A stretch of 43,638 nt of DNA from JADJQU01 sp035490315 (GTDB taxonomy: Bacteria; Planctomycetota; UBA1135; GCA-002686595). Both the position numbers and the translations under genes were made by a program. Positions 1 to 6,308 of the stretch are shown here, one piece after another; position 1 is the first letter of the stretch; each line of letters begins with the position of its first letter. Location of the stretch: positions 1-43,638 of the forward strand of contig DATHET010000080.1 of assembly GCA_035490315.1 (NCBI GenBank). Reading direction: 5' to 3'. Below the pieces are notes generated by a model that saw only the letters and a program-made list of their open reading frames with translations, ran no database searches and was not told the DNA's origin.

Positions 1-47
1 GCACGACTCCGGACGAATTCACCTGACTCCGTACCGGATCGCTCCAC
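1..47. repeat. Half of a palindromic repeat element at the window edge
   Basis: Bases 1-30 are an exact reverse complement of 6187-6216, the left arm of the long palindrome further right. Bases 31-47 match 6286-6303 apart from a small indel (shared GGATCGCTCCAC). In the complete copy the G/C-rich hairpin core would begin just beyond base 1, so the window stops at the base of a strong hairpin. Confidence 0.75.
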
Positions 48-535
48 CGCCGCCACGCCAAGAGCAGCACACACAAGCAGGCCATGGAAAACCCGGTGTC
101 CATCCCGTTGGCCGCATGGGCCGCGATCTTGCGGTGCGCGACCGCCGCGATCGCGACGCAGATCATCAGCACCAGGCCTCGATCTCCCTCCCCCGATGGA
201 ATGCTGCGGATCACGAGCAGCGCCATGAGCACCAGCGCCAGGACCATGCCGATCGCGCTGGCGAACACGATGATCCGACCCGGGTCGTCGCCCAGGAACG
301 TCGATATCGCCGCGACCCAGGGCACGTACAGCAGGGCCGTCGCACCCCAGGTCGGCTCGCCGCCGGGATTCCACGCGAACCCGTCGCCGTGGCGCAGGTT
401 CGCCGCGTAGCGCGCGTACATGTACGCGTCGTCCTGGACGTGGAACACCGAGGCCTGCGACAGGATCGCGATGGCCAGCGCAGCCACACCCAGGGCTACC
501 GGCAGGAAGCGGAGCGCCCGTTGGAGGTACACCAT
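1..535 (-). CDS. Polytopic membrane glycosyltransferase-like protein, N-terminal part (runs off left edge)
   Basis: The reading frame starts at ATG 535-533, stays open to base 1 and has no stop in the window, so 178 residues are visible. They show a hydrophobic segment at about 9-27, an Asp-Asp pair at 35-36 followed by a YxxARYAxNLxxGxGFxWNPGG stretch, then further hydrophobic helices at about 67-82, 88-110, 120-134 and 147-161. A short N-terminal helix followed by an acidic pair and this stretch is typical of GT-C fold enzymes (PMT/arnT-like), which move sugars from polyprenyl-phosphate donors outside the membrane. The last ~14 codons lie in a sequence that recurs at 6187-6303, so the gene may be broken by a repeat element or cut at an assembly break. 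An in-frame stop about 45 bases upstream limits start choices. No good ribosome binding site is visible. The family assignment is tentative. Confidence 0.6.
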   Translation of the reverse strand, partial: MVYLQRALRFLPVALGVAALAIAILSQASVFHVQDDAYMYARYAANLRHGDGFAWNPGGEPTWGATALLYVPWVAAISTFLGDDPGRIIVFASAIGMVLALVLMALLVIRSIPSGEGDRGLVLMICVAIAAVAHRKIAAHAANGMDTGFSMACLCVLLLAWRRWSDPVRSQVNSSGVV

Positions 536-623
536 GGATGGAGCCTGGCCATTGAACCCAAGTTCGACCGCGAGGCGTTAGCTCCCCCACCCGCTCCCGG
601 GATTATTTCAGGGGATGCGGGGC

Positions 624-2159
624 TCAGGGAGCTCCGCGGAAGCTGCGCCAGTCGATCCCGAAGCGCCGCAGACGCGCGCGCAGGACATGGGCGGCAAGTC
701 CCAGGGCCGCGGCCGCTCCGAAGGGTCCCTCCACGCGCCCCCGGCTGACCGCCATGGCCCGCTCGATGGCCGCGCGGTCGGGCGAATCCTGGCGAGCCGG
801 CGGAGGAAGGGGCGCGGAGGTCGTGGCCGCGCGAGCCGGGGCTCCGAGACCGAGCGCGACGGCGATCTCCAGGCGCTGGCCCTTGCCGAGGATCACCGCG
901 CGCTCCATGACCGCCGCGAATTCGCGCACGTTGCCCGGCCAGGGGTAGGAGAGCAGGGCATCGATGTCCTCAGGCGTCGGCGCCTGGAAGGCGAGCCCCA
1001 GCTTGCGCGAGGATTTCTGGGCGAAGTGCAAGGCCATACCGGGCAGATCCTCGCGGCGCTCGCGCAGCGGCGGGATCGAGATCGGAAACACCGAGATGCG
1101 GTACCAGAGGTCGCGGCGGAAGCTTCCGGCGCGCACCATCTCACTGAGATCCTGGTGGGTCGCCGCGACGATGCGCACCTCGACCTTGATCGTGGTCTGT
1201 CCGCCGACGCGCTCGAACGTTCCGTCCTGGAGCACGCGCAAGAGCCGCACCTGGGCTTCGAGCGGGAGCTCGGCGACCTCGTCGAGGAACAGGGTGCCGC
1301 GGTGAGCGCGCTCGAACCAGCCCAGCCGCGTCTGGTTGGCGCCGGTGAAGCTGCCGCGCTCGTGCCCGAAGAGCTCGGAGTCGATCAACTGCGGCGGAAT
1401 CGCGCCGCAATTCACGCGCAGGAACGGATGGGCGGCGAGCTGCGAGCCTTCGTGGAGGGCGCGCGCGACCACTTCCTTGCCCGAGCCCGTCTCGCCGAGC
1501 AGGAGCACCGGTGCGTCGGTGCGCGCGACGAGCTGCACGCGCTCGAGGACTTCCTTGAGGCCCGATGAAGCGCCGACGATGGTCTCGCGCAATTCGTCGC
1601 GACCGAGACGGCTGAGCAGGCTGCGGCGATCCGCTTCGGCGACTTCCTTGGACACCGAGAGCTCGCGCATGCGCTCCTGATTGGCGAGGGCCACCGCCAG
1701 CGGCTCGAGCAGGGCTTGCGCCCAGTCGCTTTCCGCCGCGGACAGCGCGTGCCCCGCGTCGAGCTCCCACTCGACCATCCCGAGCGCTCGCCCTTGGACG
1801 CCGAGTGGGCCGCACAGGCGCAGGCCCGCGCGTCCCGATCCGGAAATGCCCGGCGCCTCGGCGGATCCCACCGCGTCGATGACTTCGCGCCGACACCATT
1901 CGAGAAAGCTTTGAAGATCCTGCAACTCGCGCGTCCCTGAACGCGTCGACTTGATGGCGGGCAACCGGGACGCGAAGGCGATGGGACGCAGCAGAGATCG
2001 CTCGGTCTCGAGTCGGTAGAGCGTGAGCGAGCTCGCGGGGAACTCCGACGCCAGGGTCCCCAGGGTGCGCTCGGCCAGGACGGCCAGCTCCTCGGCCTGG
2101 GCGACGCTGCGCCAGATCTCCAATAGGAGGTCGGATCGCTCGGGGCGGGAGGGATTCAT
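624..2159 (-). CDS. Sigma-54-dependent transcriptional activator (GAF / AAA+ / Fis-type HTH)
   Basis: This 511-residue protein is a bacterial enhancer-binding protein that uses ATP to open promoters bound by sigma-54 RNA polymerase. Residues ~10-165 look like a GAF-type sensory domain. The AAA+ domain follows, with Walker A GETGSGKE at 222-229, the sigma-54 contact loop GSFTGA at 269-274 (Ser replacing the usual Ala) and Walker B TLFLDEV at 289-295. The last ~55 residues form a Fis-like helix-turn-helix ending in an RxRLRRFGID-like helix. There is no receiver domain, so the signal is probably a small molecule bound by the GAF domain, as in NorR or FhlA. It is divergent from the sulfate transporter operon, whose promoter has -24/-12 elements, so it most likely activates that operon. 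The effector is unknown. Confidence 0.9.
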   Translation of the reverse strand: MNPSRPERSDLLLEIWRSVAQAEELAVLAERTLGTLASEFPASSLTLYRLETERSLLRPIAFASRLPAIKSTRSGTRELQDLQSFLEWCRREVIDAVGSAEAPGISGSGRAGLRLCGPLGVQGRALGMVEWELDAGHALSAAESDWAQALLEPLAVALANQERMRELSVSKEVAEADRRSLLSRLGRDELRETIVGASSGLKEVLERVQLVARTDAPVLLLGETGSGKEVVARALHEGSQLAAHPFLRVNCGAIPPQLIDSELFGHERGSFTGANQTRLGWFERAHRGTLFLDEVAELPLEAQVRLLRVLQDGTFERVGGQTTIKVEVRIVAATHQDLSEMVRAGSFRRDLWYRISVFPISIPPLRERREDLPGMALHFAQKSSRKLGLAFQAPTPEDIDALLSYPWPGNVREFAAVMERAVILGKGQRLEIAVALGLGAPARAATTSAPLPPPARQDSPDRAAIERAMAVSRGRVEGPFGAAAALGLAAHVLRARLRRFGIDWRSFRGAP

Positions 2160-2185
2160 GGTCGCGGGCCGGGCCGGATGTCGAC

Positions 2186-2241
2186 TCAGTTCATCTGATT
2201 TCCTGAGGATTGTCTCAGATTTTCTGAGGATTGTGCATCAG
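2186..2241. promoter_or_regulatory. Putative upstream activator sequence (TCAG/CTGA half-site cluster)
   Basis: Two TCAG-N5-CTGA inverted repeats occur at 2186-2198 and 2215-2227. A CTGAG-N6-CTCAG repeat at 2203-2218 sits between them, and a further TCAG lies at 2238-2241. Viewed as direct repeats, 18-bp units at 2196-2213 and 2217-2234 differ at two positions and are offset by 21 bp, two helical turns. The cluster lies about 40-95 bp upstream of the sigma-54 promoter, the usual place for enhancer-binding protein sites. Binding by the divergent activator is inferred. Confidence 0.6.
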
Positions 2242-2280
2242 CAGGCGATGCAGGGGCCATCGGGCGAGCCTTCGGTCACC

Positions 2281-2296
2281 TGGCATCCCCCTTGCT
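2281..2296 (+). promoter_or_regulatory. Sigma-54 (RpoN) -24/-12 promoter of the sulfate transport operon
   Basis: TGGC (2281-2284), seven bases, then TTGCT (2292-2296) matches the consensus TGGCACG-N4-TTGCW in the invariant GG and GC dinucleotides and their exact spacing. Transcription should start near 2306, about 33 bases before the sbp ATG. A sigma-54 activator gene reads away on the other strand, which supports function. Confidence 0.75.
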
Positions 2297-2338
2297 CACG
2301 CCGGCCGAACGCTCGCAACCCACCCGAGGAGACACACC

Positions 2339-3361
2339 ATGCGACTCAAGACGACCCTGCTGCTCGCCCTGCTCATGGCCGCCGCTCCCTTCGCCCCGCG
2401 CGCGACGGCGCAGAAGGCCCAGGAACTGCTCAACGTCTCCTACGACCCGACGCGGGAGCTCTATGGAGCGATCAACCCGCTGTTCGAGGCCCAGTGGAAG
2501 CAGGACCACGGCGCGGCCTTGACCCTCAAGCAGTCCCACGGTGGATCAGGCAAGCAGGCGCGCTCCGTGCTCGACGGCCTCGAGGCGGACGTGGTCACCC
2601 TCGCCCTGGCCCAGGACATCGACGTGATCTCCGAGAAGGGAAAACTGCTTCCCCAGGATTGGCAATCGCGCTTGCCGAACAACTCCTGCCCCTACGTCTC
2701 GACGGTCGTGCTGCTCGTGCGCAAGGGCAACCCCAAGGCGATCGCGGACTGGGACGACCTGGCGCGCCCGGGCATCCAGGTGATCACGCCCAACCCCAAG
2801 ACTTCCGGCGGAGCGCGCTGGAATTACCTCGCGCTGTGGAGCCATGCTTCGCGCAAGTTCGGCGGCGACGAGAAAAAGACGCAAGGCTTCGTGGACTCGG
2901 TGTTCCGCAACGTGCCCGTGCTCGACACGGGTGCGCGCGGCGCGACGAACACCTTCGCGCAGCGTGGAGCTGGCGACGTGCTGATCGGTTGGGAAAACGA
3001 GGCCTGGCTGGCGAAGGCCGAGTTCGCGGATCAGGGCTTCGAGATCGTCTACCCGAAGGAATCGATCCTGGCCGAACCGCCGGTGGCCTGGCTCGACGCG
3101 AACGTGAAGCGGCACGGGACGGCCGAGGTGGCGGAAGCCTATCTGCGCTTCCTGTACACTCCCGCCGCGCAGGAAGTGATCGCGAAACACCACTTCCGCC
3201 CGAGTGATCGCCAAGTCTTCGAGAAGCACGCCAAGGAATTCGGGGACTTGAAGCTGCGCACGCTGAACGAGGAATTCGGTTCGTGGGCGAAGGCCCATGC
3301 CAAGCACTTCGCGGAGGGCGGCACTTTCGACCACACCCAAGTGGTGGCGGGGACCAACTGA
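2339..3361 (+). CDS. sbp: Periplasmic sulfate-binding protein
   Basis: This is the substrate-binding component of a sulfate/thiosulfate ABC importer. The ATG at 2339 is preceded by a GAGGAGA ribosome binding site. Residues 1-24 form a Sec signal peptide, with likely cleavage after ATA. The mature part carries family hallmarks: NVSYDPTRELY at about residue 32, the sulfate-binding loop QSHGGSGKQARSV, a DVVTLALAQDIDVI-like stretch, and VITPNPKTSGGARWNYL. At 340 residues it has the usual Sbp length. It is first in the operon with cysT, cysW and cysA and lies directly downstream of the sigma-54 promoter, so it is probably induced by sulfur limitation or a related signal sensed by the divergent activator. 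Confidence 0.95.
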   Translation: MRLKTTLLLALLMAAAPFAPRATAQKAQELLNVSYDPTRELYGAINPLFEAQWKQDHGAALTLKQSHGGSGKQARSVLDGLEADVVTLALAQDIDVISEKGKLLPQDWQSRLPNNSCPYVSTVVLLVRKGNPKAIADWDDLARPGIQVITPNPKTSGGARWNYLALWSHASRKFGGDEKKTQGFVDSVFRNVPVLDTGARGATNTFAQRGAGDVLIGWENEAWLAKAEFADQGFEIVYPKESILAEPPVAWLDANVKRHGTAEVAEAYLRFLYTPAAQEVIAKHHFRPSDRQVFEKHAKEFGDLKLRTLNEEFGSWAKAHAKHFAEGGTFDHTQVVAGTN

Positions 3362-3375
3362 TCCGCGCTTTCACC

Positions 3376-4191
3376 TTGGCGAGCCGACCCGGGCGACTGC
3401 CCGGTTTTCCGCTGAGCCTGAGCCTCACGCTGCTCTGGCTCAGCGGACTGGTTTTGCTGCCCTTGTGCGCGTTGCTCGCCCTCGCTCTGCGAACGGATCC
3501 AGCGACCTGGCTGCACACGTTGACCGAGCCGCGCACCCTCGCCGCCTGCCGGCTGAGCCTCGGCTCGGCGCTGCTGGCCGCGCTGCTCGACACCGCGGCG
3601 GGTCTCGGTCTCGCCTGGGCTCTGACGCGCTACCGGTTTCCGCTGCAGGGCTGGATCGATTCGACGATCGACTTGCCGCTCGCGCTCCCGACAGCGGTCG
3701 CGGGGATCTCGCTGGGAGCGGTGTACGGCGCCAAAGGCTGGGTCGGAGGCTGGCTCGAGGCCCACGGCATGAAAGTGATCTACAGCCAGGCGGGCATCGT
3801 GCTCGCGATGATGCTGGTCAGCCTGCCCTTCGCCGTGCGCCCGATCCAGGCCGTGCTGCGCGACCTCGATCCCCATGCGGAGGAAGCCGCGGTGTCGCTC
3901 GGCGGCAGCCGCTGGCGCGCCTTCTTCACCGTCGTGCTGCCCGCCCTGCGCCCCGCGATCGCGACGGCTTTCGCCCTCTCCTTCGCCAAGTCCGTCGGCG
4001 AGTACGGCTCGGTGATCTTCGTCTCCAGCAACCTCCCTGGCCGCAGCGAGATCGCGCCGCTGTTGATCATGACTCGCCTGGAGGAATTCAATTACGAAGC
4101 GGCCGCCGCGATCGCCATGCTGCTGCTCTTCGCATCCCTGTCGGTGTTGATCCTGGTCACGGCGCTGCAAGTGCGCCGTCCAAGCGACTGA
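3376..4191 (+). CDS. cysT: Sulfate ABC transporter permease CysT
   Basis: This is one of two inner-membrane permeases that form the sulfate channel. It has about six hydrophobic helices and the permease EAA-type loop (EEAAVSLGGSRWRAFFTVVLPALRP) that contacts the ATPase. Family features such as LPLALPTAVAGISLGAVYG and SVGEYGSVIFVSSNLPGRSEI are visible. The frame has no ATG near the right place. TTG at 3376 gives 271 residues, close to the usual ~277, while CTG at 3358, overlapping the sbp stop, is an alternative. Expression is probably coupled to sbp, which ends 14 bases before the chosen start. Confidence 0.9.
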   Translation: MASRPGRLPGFPLSLSLTLLWLSGLVLLPLCALLALALRTDPATWLHTLTEPRTLAACRLSLGSALLAALLDTAAGLGLAWALTRYRFPLQGWIDSTIDLPLALPTAVAGISLGAVYGAKGWVGGWLEAHGMKVIYSQAGIVLAMMLVSLPFAVRPIQAVLRDLDPHAEEAAVSLGGSRWRAFFTVVLPALRPAIATAFALSFAKSVGEYGSVIFVSSNLPGRSEIAPLLIMTRLEEFNYEAAAAIAMLLLFASLSVLILVTALQVRRPSD

Positions 4192-4195
4192 GCGC

Positions 4196-5083
4196 GTGGC
4201 GGCACTCGCACCCATCCAACCCGGCCTGCGCGCCGGCCCGTCCGTGGAGCGCCCCGCGCTGCGCGATCCCTGGTGGTTCCGCGCGAGCCTGCTCGGCGCC
4301 TGCGCCTTGTTCCTGATCGCGGTGCTCGCGCTGCCGCTGGCGGCAGTGCTCGTCGAGGCATTCCGCCGCGGCATCGGCCCCGCGATGAAGGCCTGGTCGG
4401 ACCCCGACACGAAAGCCGCGGCCTGGCTCACCCTGCGGACCGCGGCCTGGGTCGTGCCCTTGAACGCGGCTTTCGGGATCGCGGCCGGATACGCCCTGGG
4501 AAAATTCCGCTTCCGCGGCCGCACGCTGCTGATCGCCTTGATCGACCTGCCGCTGAGCGTGTCGCCCGTGATCGCCGGCATGTTGTTCGTGCTGCTGTTC
4601 GGCGCTCAGGGCTGGTTCGGTCCCTGGCTGCGCGACCACGGCATCAAGATCCTCTTCGCGCCCACGGGCATCGTCCTCGCCACCTTGTTCGTGACCTTCC
4701 CGATCGTGGCGCGTGAATTGATCGCGGTGATGGAAGCGCGCGGCCGCGATCAGGAGGAAGCCGCCCTGTCGCTCGGCGCCGGCGCCTGGACGACGTTCCG
4801 CCGCGTCACGCTGCCGAGCGCGCGCTGGGCCCTGCTGCACGGGATCGTGCTCTGCAACGCGCGCGCCATGGGCGATTTCGGCGCGGTCTCCGTCGTGTCG
4901 GGCCACATCCGCGGCGAGACGAACACGCTGCCGCTGCACATCGAGGTGCTCTACGGTGAGTACCAGTTCCAGGCAGCCTTCGCCGTGGCCTTCCTGCTGA
5001 TCCTGATGGCGGTGGTGACGATCGTGCTCAAACACTGGTTCGAGTTGCGCGCGGCGAGCGGCGCGGCGGAGGAGCTTGCATGA
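4196..5083 (+). CDS. cysW: Sulfate ABC transporter permease CysW
   Basis: This 295-residue protein is the second permease of the sulfate importer. It starts at GTG 4196, four bases after the cysT stop. Several transmembrane helices are evident. The EAA loop reads EEAALSLGAGAWTTFRRVTLPSARW, and the conserved RAMGDFGAVSVVSGHIRGETNTLPLHIE stretch is diagnostic of CysW. It overlaps the following cysA by the four bases ATGA, indicating translational coupling. The length matches the family norm of about 290 residues. It should pair with CysT and couple to the CysA ATPase. Confidence 0.93.
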   Translation: MAALAPIQPGLRAGPSVERPALRDPWWFRASLLGACALFLIAVLALPLAAVLVEAFRRGIGPAMKAWSDPDTKAAAWLTLRTAAWVVPLNAAFGIAAGYALGKFRFRGRTLLIALIDLPLSVSPVIAGMLFVLLFGAQGWFGPWLRDHGIKILFAPTGIVLATLFVTFPIVARELIAVMEARGRDQEEAALSLGAGAWTTFRRVTLPSARWALLHGIVLCNARAMGDFGAVSVVSGHIRGETNTLPLHIEVLYGEYQFQAAFAVAFLLILMAVVTIVLKHWFELRAASGAAEELA

Positions 5084-6138
5084 CGCGCATCGTCCTGGAC
5101 AAGGTCTCGAAGGCCTTCCGCTCGAACAAGATCCTCAGCGAGCTGAGCCTCGAGCTCGAGAGTGGCCACCTGGTCGCGCTGCTCGGGCCCTCGGGCTCGG
5201 GCAAGACGACGCTGCTGCGCTCGATCGCCGGCCTGGAGGCCTTGGACTCTGGAGCCATCCGCTTCGACCAGCGCGACGTGACCCACACCGCCGCCAACGC
5301 GCGCGGCGTGGGCTTCGTCTTCCAGCACTACGCGCTGTTCGAGCACATGAGCGTGCACGAGAACATCGCCTTCGGCCTGCGCTGCAAGCCGCGGAGCGCG
5401 CGGCCCGCTGCGGCAGAGATCGACGCGCGCGTGCGCGAGCTCTTGGAGCTGGTGCAATTGCCCGAGCTCGGTTCGCGGCGGCCCGACCAGCTCTCCGGCG
5501 GCCAGAAGCAGCGCATCGCATTGGCGCGGGCGTTGGCGATCAAGCCCGAAGTGCTGCTGCTCGACGAGCCCTTCGGAGCCCTCGACGCCCGTGTGCGCCG
5601 CGATCTGCGCTCCTGGCTGCGCGGCCTGCACGACCGCGTGTCCGCCACCAGCTTGTTCGTCACCCACGATCAGGTGGAAGCGCTGGAGATCGCCGACTCG
5701 ATCGTCGTGCTGCGCGAGGGCCGGATCGAGCAGATCGGCGCGCCCGCCGAGCTCTACCGCGCGCCGGCCAGCTTCTTCGTGTTCCAGTTCCTCGGCGAGT
5801 GCAACACCTTCGTCCTCGACGGCAATTCCGAGCACCCGCGGATCCGCAGCTTGAGCGCCAGCGAGATGGGCCAGCAGCCCGCGGGCGCCGCCTGGCTCGG
5901 CTGCGCCCGCCCCCACGACATGCAGATCTCGACCGAGGGCGTGAAGGAAACCGGCCTGTCCGGAGTCGTGAGCCGCGTGCACGCCGCCGGCCCCACGGTG
6001 CGCCTGGAATTGAACGTCGGCAGCGCAAAGGCCCTGCTCGTCGATCTCTCCCACGCGGAGTTCTCGGCGAAGATGCCGCGCCCCGGCGAGACCTGGTTCG
6101 CCCGGCCGCGCGCCATGCAGACCTACGCGGTCGGATGA
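5080..6138 (+). CDS. cysA: Sulfate ABC transporter ATP-binding protein CysA
   Basis: This is the ATPase subunit that powers sulfate import. The ATG overlaps the cysW stop (ATGA) and follows a good GGAGGAG ribosome binding site. Walker A GPSGSGKT lies at 36-43, the Q-loop at FQHYALF, the ABC signature LSGGQKQR at 138-145, Walker B VLLLDEP at 158-164 (catalytic Glu 163) and the switch His in VTHDQ. The C-terminal ~110 residues form a TOBE-like regulatory extension ending with ARPHDMQIS and RPRAMQTY. The 352-residue length is normal. It is last in the sbp-cysTWA operon, and the palindrome beginning 45 bases downstream could act as its terminator. Confidence 0.95.
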   Translation: MTRIVLDKVSKAFRSNKILSELSLELESGHLVALLGPSGSGKTTLLRSIAGLEALDSGAIRFDQRDVTHTAANARGVGFVFQHYALFEHMSVHENIAFGLRCKPRSARPAAAEIDARVRELLELVQLPELGSRRPDQLSGGQKQRIALARALAIKPEVLLLDEPFGALDARVRRDLRSWLRGLHDRVSATSLFVTHDQVEALEIADSIVVLREGRIEQIGAPAELYRAPASFFVFQFLGECNTFVLDGNSEHPRIRSLSASEMGQQPAGAAWLGCARPHDMQISTEGVKETGLSGVVSRVHAAGPTVRLELNVGSAKALLVDLSHAEFSAKMPRPGETWFARPRAMQTYAVG

Positions 6139-6143
6139 GAACG

Positions 6144-6204
6144 GGAGTCAGGTGAATTCGTATGTCGCCGCGCAACCCGCGAGTATGGAGTCAGGTGAAT
6201 TCGT
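6144..6204. repeat. Direct repeat of the palindromic element terminus
   Basis: GGAGTCAGGTGAATTCGT occurs at 6144-6161 and again at 6187-6204, a 43-bp offset. The second copy begins the left arm of the long palindrome, and the inverted copy is in its right arm. The first copy looks like a solo end of the same element family. Confidence 0.85.
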
Positions 6205-6289
6205 CCGGAGTCGTGCGGCCCCGGTTCCGCGCGCGCTGCGCGCGGAACCGGGGCCGCACCACTCCGGACGAATTCACCTGACTCCGTAC
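6183..6289. repeat. Long palindromic intergenic element (REP/REPIN-like)
   Basis: This is a 107-bp inverted repeat centred on 6236. Its arms of about 53 bases have only two or three mismatches and a near-zero loop. The outer end is GTAyGGAGTCAGG and the core is an alternating GCGCGC tract. It lies between the convergent 3' ends of cysA and the FG-GAP gene, so it can act as a bidirectional terminator. The outer end recurs at window bases 1-34 and, with changes, at 19710-19802. A repeat dispersed by a trans-acting transposase is inferred, and no such gene is in the window. Confidence 0.8.
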
Positions 6290-6308
6290 GTGGATCGCTC
6301 CACTCCGC

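Noticed and set aside
6144..6289. Possible CRISPR array from repeated GGAGTCAGGTGAATTCGT units
   Set aside because: Only two direct copies and one inverted copy exist, spacing is irregular, and the units are ends of a long palindrome. No cas genes are nearby.
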